Origin: Zoogloeaceae bacterium
GTDB lineage: Bacteria; Pseudomonadota; Gammaproteobacteria; Burkholderiales; Rhodocyclaceae
Assembly (NCBI GenBank): GCA_031256795.1
Contig: JAIRPW010000045.1
Span: forward strand, 1-64,000
Length of the DNA stretch: 64,000 nucleotides
Direction: 5' to 3'
Shown: positions 40,848-50,673 of the stretch, piece by piece
Numbering within the stretch: position 1 is the stretch's first letter
Layout of the letters: the number at the start of each line of letters is the position of its first letter
Notes under the pieces: generated by a model
The model's database searches: none
What the model saw: only the letters and a program-made list of their open reading frames with translations
What the model was told of the DNA's origin: nothing
Made by a program: the position numbers and the translations under genes

Positions 40848-41681
40848 TCAATGCCCCGCGCGCTCCGGCTCGCGCTTGTCCCGCTCAATGAGCGCATACG
40901 CGGAATGGTTATGTATGGACTCAAAATTCTCCGATTCCACGGTATAGGCAACCACGCGCGGATCGGCGTTCAGGCAGGCGGCAATATCGCGCACCATGTC
41001 CTCCACAAATTTTGGATTGTCGTAAGCGCGCTCGGTGACGTATTTTTCGTCCGGGCGTTTTAAAAGCGCGTACAACTCGCAAGACGCCTGACTTTCCACC
41101 AACTGCACAATCTCCTCGATCCAGATAAATTTATTGGCCAGCACAGTCAGCGTAACGTGTGAGCGCTGGTTGTGCGCGCCGCGCGCGGAAATTTTCTTGG
41201 AACAGGGGCAAAGACTCGTGACCGGCACAACGACTTTCAGCCGCGTGGCAATTTTGCCGCGCTCAATATCGCCCAGAAACGTCACGTCATAATCCATGAG
41301 GCTTTTTACCTCGGAGATCGGCGCGGACTTATTGATGAAATAGGGAAAATTCATTTCGATATGTCCGCTTTCCGCCTCCAGCCGCGCCATCATTTCCTTC
41401 AGCATGGCGGGGAAATTTTCTACGGAAATTTCCTCTTCGTGGCTGTTCAGAATTTCCACGAAACGCGACATGTGCGTTCCCTTGAAATTGTGCGGCAGAC
41501 TGACATACATGTTGAAATTGGCAATCGTGTGCTGCGCCCCGCGATGCCGATCGCTCACCCGGACAGGATAGCGGACAGACTTGATGCCCACTTTGTTGAT
41601 GGCCAGCCGCCGCGTGTCCGCCAGGTTCTGCACATCAGGAATCGCGGGCATATCCGATGCTGGAGTTTGTGAAGAAGGCAT
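40848..41681 (-). CDS. folE2: GTP cyclohydrolase IB (FolE2)
   Basis: A 277-residue enzyme making dihydroneopterin triphosphate from GTP, the first step of folate synthesis, with metal flexibility compared with FolE. It shows [22 protein letters not shown], the metal/active cysteine in [14 protein letters not shown], and the acid-base region [16 protein letters not shown]. Length is typical. It lies 27 bases downstream of dxs, as in many betaproteobacteria. Confidence 0.96.
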   Translation of the reverse strand: MPSSQTPASDMPAIPDVQNLADTRRLAINKVGIKSVRYPVRVSDRHRGAQHTIANFNMYVSLPHNFKGTHMSRFVEILNSHEEEISVENFPAMLKEMMARLEAESGHIEMNFPYFINKSAPISEVKSLMDYDVTFLGDIERGKIATRLKVVVPVTSLCPCSKKISARGAHNQRSHVTLTVLANKFIWIEEIVQLVESQASCELYALLKRPDEKYVTERAYDNPKFVEDMVRDIAACLNADPRVVAYTVESENFESIHNHSAYALIERDKREPERAGH

Positions 41682-41708
41682 AAAGACCCAATAAAAATGA
41701 CAACAAAA

Positions 41709-43637
41709 TCAGCGGCAATCATCCGGCGCGGCAGACGGCAAGGCAGCCAGTTTTTCCCGCACGCGCAAAAAAATACTTTCCGCGTCCAAAGCCGCCTCGG
41801 CCAGCAATTCCCTCTGCTCGCCATGGTCCATGAACCGATCCGGAAGTCCCAGGCGCAAAAACGGCACGGGCAAATGCAACGCCTCCAGCGCCCGCGCGAC
41901 TTCCGCGCCCGCGCCGCCAATCAGGCTATTCTCCTCGACGCTCACAAGCAATCTGTGCGACGCCGCCAGACGCTGAATCAGCCCCGCGTCCACCGGCTTT
42001 ACAAAGCGCATATCCGCCACGCTCGCGTCCAGGCGCTCCCCCGCCTGAAGCGCCGCCGCCAGCACGTTGCCAAAAGCCAAAAACGCGACCTCCCGTCCCG
42101 CGCGGCATAGTCTGCCCTCCCCGATGGGCAACGTCTCTCGCAAGGAAACGGACGAAATATCGCGCATGTCCGCGCCGCTCCCGCCCCTAGGATAGCGAAT
42201 GGCGGCAGGCGAATCCAGGCTGAAAGCGGTATTTAGCATACGTCGGCATTCGCCTTCGTCCGAAGGCGCCATAACCGTCAGATTGGGTACGCAAGAAAGA
42301 TAGGAAAGATCAAAATTTCCGTGATGCGTCGCGCCGTCCGCGCCCACCAGACCGCCCCGGTCAATGGCGAAAAGCACCGGAAGATTCTGTAGCGCGACGT
42401 CGTGAATCAGCTGATCGTAGGCGCGCTGCAAGAAGGTGGAATAAATGGCGACAACCGGCTTCAAACCGCCAGCGGCCAGTCCGGCGGCAAATGTCACCGC
42501 GTGCTGCTCGGCAATGCCGACGTCGTAATACCGATCCGGGTAGCTCTCGGAAAAGCGGGTCATGCCCGAACCTTCGCACATGGCGGGCGTGACGCCGACC
42601 AGGCGTTCATCCGCCGCCGCCATATCGCACAGCCAGTCGCCAAATACCCGGCCGTAGCCGCGCGCGCCGCCCGCGCCAGAGTCCGCGATGCCCGCGCCGC
42701 TGTCAAACCGCCCCACGCCGTGATAAAGCACCGGATCGGCTTCGGCCAGCTTGTACCCCTGTCCCTTACGAGTAATCACATGCAGAAACTGCGGCCCCTT
42801 GAGCTTGCGGATATTGGCAAGCGTCGGCAGAAGCGCGTTGAAATCATGCCCGTCAATGGGGCCGTAATAGCTGAAGCCGAATTCCTCAAAAAGCGCTCCG
42901 GGCGTGATCATGCCTTTTACATGCTCTTCGGCGCGGCGCGCAAGCTCCAAAAGCGGCGGCGCAAACCCCAGCATGTGCCGCCCGGCTTCCTTGGCCGCGT
43001 TATAGGTTCTGCCAGACATCAGCCGGGTCAAAATCCGGTTGAGCGCGCCTACCGGCGGCGAAATGGACATCTCGTTGTCGTTCAGGATTACCAGCAAATC
43101 CACATTGGCCACACCCGCGTTATTCAGCGCCTCAAACGCCATTCCCGCAGACATCGCGCCGTCCCCGATCACCGCGACAACTTTCTTTTCCTCCCCTTTC
43201 TGGCGCGCGGCCAGCGCCATCCCCAGCGCGGCGGAAATGGAGGTAGAAGAATGTCCCACGCCAAAGGTATCGTACAGCGACTCCGAGCGGCGGGGAAAAC
43301 CGGAAATCCCATCCTTCATGCGCAGCCGCGCCATAGCCTCGCGCCGCCCGGTCAGAATTTTGTGCGTATAGCTCTGATGCCCGACGTCCCAGACAAGCAA
43401 ATCACGCGGCGTTTCAAAAACATAATGCAGCGCGACAGACAATTCCACCGTGCCCAGATTGGACGACAGATGCCCGCCCGTGCGCGAAACCGACTCCACC
43501 AAAAAAGCACGGATTTCCTCCGCGAGCGCGGGTAAGTCCCGCTGCGGCAGCGCGCGCAGATCCGTAGGCGTATCAATGCCCGCCAGCAAAGAGACACTTT
43601 TTTCTGGCGCATCCGTCCGGTTTTTTGTATCGCCCAT
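41709..43637 (-). CDS. dxs: 1-deoxy-D-xylulose-5-phosphate synthase
   Basis: A 642-residue thiamine-diphosphate enzyme that joins pyruvate and glyceraldehyde 3-phosphate in the first step of the MEP pathway. It shows [17 protein letters not shown], the TDP motif [27 protein letters not shown], and the transketolase-like [18 protein letters not shown] with the catalytic Glu. Length is typical. Its ATG shares a base with the ispA stop (TGATG), so dxs is coupled to ispA. Confidence 0.98.
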   Translation of the reverse strand: MGDTKNRTDAPEKSVSLLAGIDTPTDLRALPQRDLPALAEEIRAFLVESVSRTGGHLSSNLGTVELSVALHYVFETPRDLLVWDVGHQSYTHKILTGRREAMARLRMKDGISGFPRRSESLYDTFGVGHSSTSISAALGMALAARQKGEEKKVVAVIGDGAMSAGMAFEALNNAGVANVDLLVILNDNEMSISPPVGALNRILTRLMSGRTYNAAKEAGRHMLGFAPPLLELARRAEEHVKGMITPGALFEEFGFSYYGPIDGHDFNALLPTLANIRKLKGPQFLHVITRKGQGYKLAEADPVLYHGVGRFDSGAGIADSGAGGARGYGRVFGDWLCDMAAADERLVGVTPAMCEGSGMTRFSESYPDRYYDVGIAEQHAVTFAAGLAAGGLKPVVAIYSTFLQRAYDQLIHDVALQNLPVLFAIDRGGLVGADGATHHGNFDLSYLSCVPNLTVMAPSDEGECRRMLNTAFSLDSPAAIRYPRGGSGADMRDISSVSLRETLPIGEGRLCRAGREVAFLAFGNVLAAALQAGERLDASVADMRFVKPVDAGLIQRLAASHRLLVSVEENSLIGGAGAEVARALEALHLPVPFLRLGLPDRFMDHGEQRELLAEAALDAESIFLRVREKLAALPSAAPDDCR

Positions 43638-44539
43638 CAGTATTCCCGGCGCAGGATGAACTCGGTAAGCGCGCGCAAACTGTCCGCGCGCGCGCCAAAA
43701 CCTTCCAGAGCGGCCAACGCCTCCTGCCGCAATTCCCCGGCGCGCGCGCGCGCCCCCTCCAAACCCAGAAGGCGGACATAGGTAGGCTTATCGCCCGCCT
43801 CGTCCTTGCCCGCAGTCTTGCCCAGCGCCTCGGTGCTCGCGGTGCAGTCCAGCACATCGTCCACAATCTGAAACAACAGGCCAACCCGCCGGGCAAAGCG
43901 ATCCAGCGCCGCGCGCTCCGCCACAGTCAAATCAAACGCGCCGCCCAGAACTCCCAGAAAAATGGCCGCGCGAATCAAAGCGCCCGTTTTCAGAATATGC
44001 ATCAATTCCAGTTCCGGCTGATTCAGCGTCTCGCCTACCGAAGCAAGATCAATCGCCTGCCCGCCCGCCATCCCCGCGGAACCGCTGGCTGCCGCCAGAA
44101 GCGCCACGGCGTCCGCTCGCCGATCACCGTCCGGGAAAGCGTCCGGCGCGGACAAAACCTCAAAAGCCAGCGTCTGCAAAGCGTCGCCCGCCAAAAGCGC
44201 CATCGCTTCGCCATAGCGCACATGACAAGTCGCCCGCCCCCGCCTTAGCACGTCATTGTCCATGGAGGGCAGATCGTCATGAACCAGAGAATAGGCATGA
44301 ATCAACTCAACCGCCGCCGCCGCCGCGCACAACATGGCGGGCGTCGCGCCAACCAGTTCTCCCGCAGCAAAGACCAGCAACGGGCGCATCCGCTTACCGC
44401 CCCCCAAAACGCTGTAGCGCATGGCCGCATGCAAACGCTGCGGAATGGCGTCCTCGGCAGGAAGAACGCGCGCAACCGCCGCCTCGGCTTCCTGCTGCCG
44501 CTCCGCGATCCAGGCGGAGAATGCCAAAGGCGCGGCCAT
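43637..44539 (-). CDS. ispA: Farnesyl diphosphate synthase (geranyltranstransferase)
   Basis: A 300-residue short-chain prenyl synthase that makes farnesyl diphosphate from DMAPP and IPP. It carries [17 protein letters not shown], the first aspartate-rich motif [16 protein letters not shown] (DDxxxxD type, bacterial FPPS), and the second motif FQIVDDVLD. Its GTG at 44542 or ATG at 44539 overlaps the xseB stop; I use the ATG. Product length is inferred. Confidence 0.95.
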   Translation of the reverse strand: MAAPLAFSAWIAERQQEAEAAVARVLPAEDAIPQRLHAAMRYSVLGGGKRMRPLLVFAAGELVGATPAMLCAAAAAVELIHAYSLVHDDLPSMDNDVLRRGRATCHVRYGEAMALLAGDALQTLAFEVLSAPDAFPDGDRRADAVALLAAASGSAGMAGGQAIDLASVGETLNQPELELMHILKTGALIRAAIFLGVLGGAFDLTVAERAALDRFARRVGLLFQIVDDVLDCTASTEALGKTAGKDEAGDKPTYVRLLGLEGARARAGELRQEALAALEGFGARADSLRALTEFILRREY

Positions 44540-44814
44540 CACTCAGCTTCCTCCGGAGAAAAATCCCGCGCTACGCCTTCTTCCACGACTTTTACTCGAT
44601 CCTTCGCCAAAGAAAGCAGCCGCTGACAATGTTTTAGGAGCAGCATACCGCGCTGATACGCCTCAATAGACGCTTCCAATTCCATTTCACCGCGTTCCAG
44701 GCGCGCCAGCAAGCCCTCCAGCTCGGCAAGCGCCGCCTCAAAAGGAAGATCGCCGGAACAATCAGGAGGAGCGGAAACTCCCGCTTTGGGCGGGCAGGAC
44801 GATGCGTGGGGCAT
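44539..44814 (-). CDS. xseB: Exodeoxyribonuclease VII small subunit
   Basis: A 91-residue protein. The core is LPFEAALAELEGLLARLERGE and MELEASIEAYQRGMLLLKHC, the helical hairpin of XseB, with a C-terminal acidic tail. It binds XseA and acts in single-strand DNA degradation. The first 25 residues are Pro/Ser/Cys-rich and are not usual. It is first in the run to xerD and has the large spacer to mraZ upstream. Confidence 0.93.
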   Translation of the reverse strand: MPHASSCPPKAGVSAPPDCSGDLPFEAALAELEGLLARLERGEMELEASIEAYQRGMLLLKHCQRLLSLAKDRVKVVEEGVARDFSPEEAE

Positions 44815-45033
44815 GAGGAAAAAAGATTGCGGAAAAGCGCTACAAAATACTGAAATTTTGTTTCAGGGTCAAATCTTCACCTCTGCCGAACGCGATCCCA
44901 ACGCCGCTTCCCTGATACGCCGCGCGGCATAACCCCGCTCCTGTCAATTCCGTTTTTTGTCCGGTCAGCGCGCCCGCGCGCGTTTCACGCAAAGCCATAC
45001 GCAATCGGTTTTCATATATAGCTAATTCGCTAT

Positions 45034-45068
45034 TGATTCTAATGGAATAATTATTTTCACTAGAATCA
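45034..45068. promoter_or_regulatory. 8-base dyad in the AT-rich mra upstream region
   Basis: TGATTCTA at 45034-45041 and TAGAATCA at 45061-45068 form a perfect inverted repeat with a 19-base spacer, about 115 bases before the -35 box. It may be a regulator or nucleoid-protein site. Confidence 0.4.
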
Positions 45069-45181
45069 TATAAGAAATTACTTTAAGTTATTTTTTTTAT
45101 CTGCTGATTATTAAGAAAAATTTCCTTACGAACTTTCTGAAATTGTCCGCTAAGTCCTTGAGAAAAAAACATTATTTTCTC

Positions 45182-45209
45182 TTGACGCAGGGTTTTCTCT
45201 GCCTATAAT
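45182..45209 (+). promoter_or_regulatory. Sigma-70 promoter of the dcw cluster
   Basis: TTGACG at 45182-45187 and TATAAT at 45204-45209 are separated by 16 bases, a near-consensus promoter. Transcription would start near 45216, leaving a leader of about 140 bases before mraZ with the MraZ boxes inside it. Confidence 0.82.
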
Positions 45210-45225
45210 GCCAACGCTGTGTTTG

Positions 45226-45242
45226 AAAGTGGGAGAAAGTGG
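45226..45242 (+). promoter_or_regulatory. MraZ-box direct repeats
   Basis: AAAGTGG occurs at 45226-45232 and 45236-45242, ten bases apart, just past the predicted transcription start. MraZ is known to repress its own operon through short GTGG-type direct repeats with helical periodicity, and mraZ is the first gene downstream. A third weaker copy may follow in GGTTTTATGTG. Confidence 0.72.
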
Positions 45243-45358
45243 TTTTATGTGTTCTGCGGCGTATGGCTTCTGCGGAAAACTTTCTCCCCTGTTTTGCCTT
45301 GATTCGCGCGTACCCATGCTGAACGCGCGTATTTTCTGAATGGCCGCAAAGGAAGGCG

Positions 45359-45802
45359 ATGCTGTTTTTTACTGGTTCCTATCCGCTCCTGTTGGACAGC
45401 AAAGGAAGATTTGTCGTGCCGGCAAGTTTTCGGAAAGCGCTCGCCGACGCCGGGGAAAGCGAACTGAAAATCACCTCGCATCCTGATGGCTGCCTGCGCC
45501 TTTATCCGCGTTCCGTATGGCAAGAAGTGGAACAGCGCATGGTGGAAGCGCGGTTCCCTGGAATCGAACGCTGGCGGCGAGTTGTTTTTGGTAACGCCTG
45601 GGAAACCCTGATGGATTCAGCAGGCCGCCTGTTGCTTTCTCCGGAACTGCGCGCTTTCGCGCATATGGGCAAAAAAATCTGGATGGCCGGTTCGGGGCGC
45701 TATTTTGAAATCTGGTCGGAAGAAGGCTGGCAAAAGCAAATGGATTGCAACCTCGTGATCGTTCCGGTATTGCCGCCGGAAATACAGGAGCTTTTGCAAT
45801 GA
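45359..45802 (+). CDS. mraZ: Transcriptional regulator MraZ
   Basis: A 147-residue AbrB-like double-domain protein that forms ring oligomers and represses the dcw operon. Both copies of the DxxGR motif are present: LDSKGRFVVPASFRK and MDSAGRLLLSPELRA. It has FFTGSYPLLLDSKGR at its start. AAAGGAAGG precedes the ATG. The gene leads the cluster, and its stop overlaps the rsmH ATG by four bases. Confidence 0.97.
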   Translation: MLFFTGSYPLLLDSKGRFVVPASFRKALADAGESELKITSHPDGCLRLYPRSVWQEVEQRMVEARFPGIERWRRVVFGNAWETLMDSAGRLLLSPELRAFAHMGKKIWMAGSGRYFEIWSEEGWQKQMDCNLVIVPVLPPEIQELLQ

Positions 45803-46893
45803 GCGTACCGCGCCTTTCTCGCGCGCGATCTGCCTCTGGAACTGTTTATCCCGCCGTCCTTTCCGCCATGTCCTCTTCCGCGTTTTCTGAATTTTCTGAC
45901 TTGCGAAGCCGCGAGGACAATCCGCGCGAGCATCTTCCGGTACTGCGTGACGAAGCGCTTGGCGCGCTCAATCTTCTTCCGGACGGTTGCTATCTTGACG
46001 CCACCTTTGGGCGCGGCGGCTATTCGCGGGGAATTTTGTCCGCGCTGGGGGAACGGGGGCGTCTGCTTGCCTTTGACCGCGATCCCGCCGCCATCCGCGC
46101 CGGTCAAATATTGGCCGCAGATCCGCGCTTTTTCTTGCTGCACCAATCTTTTTCCGAACTCACTGCGGGCGCGCAAAGGGCTGGTTTTTTGCGCGAGGCT
46201 GCCGAACCCGGTTTCGGCGTTTTTGACGGCGTAGTTTTTGATTTGGGCGTTTCCTCCCCCCAGCTTGAGGAAGGCGAACGCGGTTTTAGTTTTCGGCATG
46301 ACGGCCCGCTGGATATGCGCATGGATACCACGCGCGGGGAAACCGCGCGTGAGTGGCTCGCGCGCGCGGATTTAAATGACATTACGGAGGTTTTAAAAAA
46401 TTATGGTGACGAACGGTTTGCTCGCGGGATTGCGCAGAAAATTGTGGCTGTTAGGGCCGAACGGCCTCTTGTCCGCACAGGGCAGCTTGCCGCGCTTGTC
46501 CGCTCGGTCGTGCGTCGTCGCGAGCCGGGGCAGGACTCAGCTACGCGCGCCTTTCAAGGTATACGGATTCATATTAACCAAGAGCTTCAGGAAATCGAGC
46601 GGGCTTTGCCGCAAGCCCTAACGCTCCTGAAACCCGGCGGACGCCTGGTTGTGGTTGCCTTTCACTCCCTGGAGGACCGCATTGTTAAAAATTTCATGCG
46701 CCGCGCCGCCCGGCCTGAAATGGAGATTCCCTCTCGTTTGCCATTGTTTGCGCGCGATTTGCCAAAGCCTTCGCTGCGTATTCTGGGCAAGGCGCAAAGG
46801 CCGACGGGCGCGGAAATCGCGGTCAATCCCCGTGCGCGCAGCGCCGTATTGCGCGCCGCGGAAAAACTCGCGGAAAGCGGGAGCGGCGCGTAA
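45799..46893 (+). CDS. rsmH: 16S rRNA (cytosine1402-N4)-methyltransferase RsmH
   Basis: A 364-residue SAM enzyme (MraW) that methylates C1402 of 16S rRNA in the P site. It shows HLPVLRDEALGAL, SAM loop LDATFGRGGYSRGIL, FDRDPAAI, DLGVSSPQLEEGERGFSF and DGPLDMRMD. I start at the ATG at 45799 that overlaps the mraZ stop. The N-terminus has about 40 extra Ser/Ala-rich residues before the core, longer than usual; an ATG at 45868 would shorten it. Confidence 0.95.
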   Translation: MSVPRLSRARSASGTVYPAVLSAMSSSAFSEFSDLRSREDNPREHLPVLRDEALGALNLLPDGCYLDATFGRGGYSRGILSALGERGRLLAFDRDPAAIRAGQILAADPRFFLLHQSFSELTAGAQRAGFLREAAEPGFGVFDGVVFDLGVSSPQLEEGERGFSFRHDGPLDMRMDTTRGETAREWLARADLNDITEVLKNYGDERFARGIAQKIVAVRAERPLVRTGQLAALVRSVVRRREPGQDSATRAFQGIRIHINQELQEIERALPQALTLLKPGGRLVVVAFHSLEDRIVKNFMRRAARPEMEIPSRLPLFARDLPKPSLRILGKAQRPTGAEIAVNPRARSAVLRAAEKLAESGSGA

Positions 46894-47159
46894 TGCGCAC
46901 CGGCGACCTCTTTCTTCTTCTGCTCATCGTCGCTTCGGCCTTGAGTCTTGTCGCGGCGCGGCGGCAGGAAATCCGCTTGCTGCGCCAGGTGCAGGTCGAA
47001 GAGGAAATTCGGATTCAGTTGCAGCAGGAGTACCGGGAATTGATGCTGGATCGCTCGCTTTTAAGCGGACACTCCCGTATTGAGCGGCTTGCCCGGACGC
47101 AATTGGGTATGGTGGAGCCTGTTCTCAATCTGGCCGCGCCCGGAGAAAGACGGCCATGA
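46893..47159 (+). CDS. ftsL: Cell division protein FtsL
   Basis: An 88-residue bitopic protein with a hydrophobic segment near residues 4-22 (FLLLLIVASALSLVAARRQ) and a coiled-coil region following. It partners FtsB and FtsQ to switch on FtsWI. Sequence similarity in FtsL is low, so the call rests on size, topology and the slot between rsmH and ftsI. Starts and stops overlap both neighbours (TAATG and ATGA). Confidence 0.88.
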   Translation: MRTGDLFLLLLIVASALSLVAARRQEIRLLRQVQVEEEIRIQLQQEYRELMLDRSLLSGHSRIERLARTQLGMVEPVLNLAAPGERRP

Positions 47160-49165
47160 GGCGCTTTTTCCCTTTGCGCGGAACGCACAAGCCGCTACCC
47201 ATTGTTGATAGTCCCATCATGCGCCACGCGCTTCCGGACTGGCGAGCGCGGTTTGTACTGCGCGTTCTCATGCTGTTGTTTCTGGCGGTGCTGGGCATGG
47301 CGCTGTATCTGCAAGTCGCCCAGCAAAAAGATTTGAAAGCCACGGGCGCGAAGTTTTCGCATCATTCGCAGATATTGCCCGCCTTTCGCGGCATGATCCT
47401 TGACCGGCACGGAAATCTTCTGGCAGGCAGCCTGATGACCCGCACAATCGTTGCCGATCCGGCGCTCCTGAAGCGAGAATTGCTTTTGCGACGCCTCGCC
47501 CGTCTCTTTTCCTGTGAACCCAAACAGCTTTCTCTGCTCGTGTCCGGGAAAAAATCCGCTTCGCTTTTTCTGGAAACGCCGCTCTCGCGCGCCGCAATCC
47601 GGGAAGTCGCGCGCTTGAAGTTGCCGGGGGTTCGCCTCGTGTCCGCAGAAGAGGCGCGCTTGGATCCAGCGGCTTTTGACGCTTCCGCGGCGCGATTGCT
47701 CTGGACGGAGGAAGCGGACTTTAATACGCTGGCCGCGCTGCTGGAGATCGCGCCCGACACGCTGGCGGCGATTCTGGACAAAGGTCTGGCGCGCGATCGG
47801 CGCGGCGTGGAACTCAAGCGCCAGGTGCGCGAGGCGCGCGCGGCGGAGATCGCCGGATTAGGTTTTTCCAGCTTGAGCCAGAGCGCGGACTTTCGCAGAT
47901 ATTATCCGATGGGCGAAGTCAGCGCCCATCTCGTCGGCTTTACCGGAGCGGACGACAATGGCCAGGAGGGCGCGGAAAGCGTCTTTGACCGTGATCTTTC
48001 CAGCACCCCCGGCATGTGGCGGATGATCCGCGACCGCAAGGGACAGATTATTGAAGAGCGCGGACTCACTTATGCCGCGAATGGACAAGACGTCCGTTTG
48101 TCGCTGGATTCGCGCATTCAATATCTGACTTTTTCCGCCCTCTCCGACGCGGTGCGCGCGCACCAGGCAAGCGCGGGCAGCGCGGTTGTGCTGGACGCGG
48201 AAACAGGGGAAATTCTCGCGCTTGCCAATCTGCCCTCTTACGATCCCAACAATCGCAAGACGCTTTTTGGCGACAAGCTCAGAAATCGCGGCATTGTCTA
48301 TAGTCATGAACTCGGCTCGGTCATGAAGCCTTTCACGGTTGCGGCAGGACTGGAAAAAGGTCTCGCGCGCCCGGAAACGATTCTGGATTGTTCTCCCGGA
48401 AGTTTTCTCGTTGCCGGAGAAAGCGTCCCGGATCACCGGAATTTTGGCGCGCTCAGCGTGGCGGAAGTTTTGCAAAAGTCCTCCAATATCGGCGTCGCCC
48501 GAATCGCCATGCAAATGAACCGCAAGGAGATGAGCGATATGCTGCGATCCTTTGGTTTTGGCGAGCGCCCCGGTTTGGGCTTCCCTTCCGAAAGCGCGGG
48601 GCAAATGCGTCCCTGGAATCGCTGGCGCAGCGTAGACCAAAGCCGTATTGCCTATGGGTATGGCTTTTCCGCGAGCGTCTTGCAGCTGGCGCGCGCCTAT
48701 CTTGCCTTTACCCGCGCGGATCGGCGCCCCGTGCCGCTCTCCATGCTGGCGCTGGAAGAAACGCCGAAAACGGGCGCGCCCGTTTTTTCCGCGCGCACCC
48801 AGCAGGAAATGCGCGCCATGCTGGAAAGCGTAGTCAGCGCGCCCGGCGCGACGGGCTGGCGCGCCCGGGTTCCGGGCTACCGTGTCGGCGGCAAGACCGG
48901 AACCGCGCAAAAATTAAATGGCCGTTCTTACGACCGCAACCGGCATATCGCCTCGTTTGCCGGCATCGCGCCCATGTCTCGTCCGCGCCTGATCGTTGTA
49001 GTTTCCATTGACGAGCCAACCGTAGGCGGGTATGGCGGCGGCGACGTCGCCGCGCCTGTTTTCGCGCGGATTGCTACGGGCGCGCTGCGCTCGCTGGGCG
49101 TCGCGCCGGACATGCCCATGCGACTGGCTTCTGCGGAAACCTCCCTTGCGGGAATTGCGCCATGA
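47156..49165 (+). CDS. ftsI: Peptidoglycan D,D-transpeptidase FtsI (PBP3)
   Basis: A 669-residue septal transpeptidase. A membrane anchor lies near residues 36-56, then a PBP dimer domain from about 75, and the transpeptidase domain with SVMK as the SxxK motif (in SHELGSVMKPF), SSN as SxN, and KTG in GGKTGTAQK. The usual E-P-G-S before the nucleophile reads E-L-G-S here. An N-terminal cytoplasmic segment of about 35 residues is present. It overlaps ftsL and murE by four bases each. Confidence 0.95.
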   Translation: MRRFFPLRGTHKPLPIVDSPIMRHALPDWRARFVLRVLMLLFLAVLGMALYLQVAQQKDLKATGAKFSHHSQILPAFRGMILDRHGNLLAGSLMTRTIVADPALLKRELLLRRLARLFSCEPKQLSLLVSGKKSASLFLETPLSRAAIREVARLKLPGVRLVSAEEARLDPAAFDASAARLLWTEEADFNTLAALLEIAPDTLAAILDKGLARDRRGVELKRQVREARAAEIAGLGFSSLSQSADFRRYYPMGEVSAHLVGFTGADDNGQEGAESVFDRDLSSTPGMWRMIRDRKGQIIEERGLTYAANGQDVRLSLDSRIQYLTFSALSDAVRAHQASAGSAVVLDAETGEILALANLPSYDPNNRKTLFGDKLRNRGIVYSHELGSVMKPFTVAAGLEKGLARPETILDCSPGSFLVAGESVPDHRNFGALSVAEVLQKSSNIGVARIAMQMNRKEMSDMLRSFGFGERPGLGFPSESAGQMRPWNRWRSVDQSRIAYGYGFSASVLQLARAYLAFTRADRRPVPLSMLALEETPKTGAPVFSARTQQEMRAMLESVVSAPGATGWRARVPGYRVGGKTGTAQKLNGRSYDRNRHIASFAGIAPMSRPRLIVVVSIDEPTVGGYGGGDVAAPVFARIATGALRSLGVAPDMPMRLASAETSLAGIAP

Positions 49166-50673
49166 GCGAACTGGACTTTCAAAACGCCCTGTCGCGCGAC
49201 GCCAGCGCTTTGCTGAAACGCCTTGGCGTTTCCGGACTTGCGGATGTATTTGCCGACAGCCGCGAAACGCGGCGCGGCAGCCTTTTCCTTGCCTATCCAG
49301 GCACAGCGCGGGATGGCCGACAATATATTCAGAACGCGATCACGCAAGGCGCGGCGGCAGCGCTGTGGGAGGACGACGGTACGTTTTGCTGGAACGCCGA
49401 TTGGACGATCCCCAACCTGCCCGCGCGAAATCTGAAATTTCTGGAGGGCGCAATCGCGCAGGAACTGGCGGGGCGTCCCAGCGAACAAATCTCCCTTGCC
49501 GCCGTCACGGGCACGAATGGGAAAACCAGCGTCAGCCAGTGGATCGCGCGCAGCTGGCCAGAACGCTGCGCGGTCATTGGCACGCTGGGCGCGGGATTTC
49601 CAGACGATCTGATCTCTACGGGCCTTACCACACCGACCGCCGCAGACATGGCGCGGTTATTGCGCGAGTTTTCCAGAAATGGCGCAAAAGCCTGCGCGCT
49701 GGAAGCCTCTTCCATTGGCATTGAGGAAGGGCGGCTCAACGGCCTTTCGGTGCGTTTCGCCATTTTCACCAATTTCAGCCGCGACCATTTGGACTATCAC
49801 GGCACAATGGCTTGCTACGCTGCCGCCAAAGAACGCCTCTTCGGCTGGCCGGGGCTGAAATGCGCGATCATCAATATAGAAGACGCGCTGGGGCGGCGTA
49901 TCGCGCAGGGACAGGAAAGCATGGATTTGCTGACTTACCGCGTGGCAAACGAGGAGGATCCGCCTGAAGCGCATATTGAGGCGCGCGATCTCGCGGTCAC
50001 GCCTGCAGGACAAACCTTTACCCTGCTAACGCCCTGGGGTACGGGGCGGGTTGCGACTGGACTTTCGGGGCGGTTCAATATAGCCAACCTGCTTGCGGTC
50101 GCGGCCGTGCTCCTTGCCGCCGGACTTCCCCTGAGGGAAACCGTAACGCGGCTTGAAAACCTTTCCGCCCCGTCTGGCCGCATGGAACGCCTGAGTGAAA
50201 CGGATGATTCCGGCAGACGAGCGCCTTTGATTCTTGTGGATTACGCGCATACCCCGGACGCGCTGCTCAACGCGCTTGCCGCCCTGCGCCCGCTTGCCGA
50301 CGCGCGCGGCGGACGGCTTATCTGCGTTTTCGGCTGCGGCGGCAACCGCGATCCCGGAAAGCGGCCGAAAATGGGCGAAATCGCCGCGCAAACGGCAGAC
50401 GCGCTCTGGGTCACCAGCGACAATCCGCGCGACGAAGAGCCGGAAGCCATCATCGCGGATATTCTGAAGGGCGAAGGAGTAAGCCGCGCCGCGCGCGTCG
50501 AGCCGGATCGCGCCGCCGCCATCACCCGCGCCATCGCGGACGCCGCTCCAGAGGACGTACTCCTCATCGCGGGAAAAGGACATGAGGATTATCAGGAAAT
50601 CTGCGGAATCCGCCATCCTTTTTCCGACCGCGAAGCCGCAAGGCAGGCGCTGCAAGCGAGGGTCTGGGCATGA
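49162..50673 (+). CDS. murE: UDP-N-acetylmuramoyl-tripeptide synthetase (meso-DAP adding)
   Basis: A 503-residue Mur ligase that adds the third residue to UDP-MurNAc-L-Ala-D-Glu. It has the ATP loop VTGTNGKTSVSQWI, the early DSRETRRGSLFLAYPG, FTNFSRDHLDYHGTM and the motif TSDNPRDEEPE, whose DNPR is typical of meso-diaminopimelate-specific MurE, consistent with a Gram-negative wall. It overlaps its neighbours by four bases. Confidence 0.97.
   Translation: MSELDFQNALSRDASALLKRLGVSGLADVFADSRETRRGSLFLAYPGTARDGRQYIQNAITQGAAAALWEDDGTFCWNADWTIPNLPARNLKFLEGAIAQELAGRPSEQISLAAVTGTNGKTSVSQWIARSWPERCAVIGTLGAGFPDDLISTGLTTPTAADMARLLREFSRNGAKACALEASSIGIEEGRLNGLSVRFAIFTNFSRDHLDYHGTMACYAAAKERLFGWPGLKCAIINIEDALGRRIAQGQESMDLLTYRVANEEDPPEAHIEARDLAVTPAGQTFTLLTPWGTGRVATGLSGRFNIANLLAVAAVLLAAGLPLRETVTRLENLSAPSGRMERLSETDDSGRRAPLILVDYAHTPDALLNALAALRPLADARGGRLICVFGCGGNRDPGKRPKMGEIAAQTADALWVTSDNPRDEEPEAIIADILKGEGVSRAARVEPDRAAAITRAIADAAPEDVLLIAGKGHEDYQEICGIRHPFSDREAARQALQARVWA

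Larger units (their letters stand above)
44815..45358. other. AT-rich spacer upstream of the dcw cluster
   Basis: About 545 bases between divergent xseB and mraZ. From about 45000 to 45180 the sequence is strongly AT-rich against the GC-rich genome. It contains an 8-base dyad (45034-45068), the likely mra promoter (45182-45209) and two MraZ-box repeats (45226-45242). No convincing short gene is seen: the ATG at 45247 opens a short frame only. Confidence 0.6.

Noticed and set aside
45247..45358. Small leader peptide before mraZ
   Set aside because: The ATG at 45247 opens a short frame without a ribosome site; the MraZ boxes explain the leader better.
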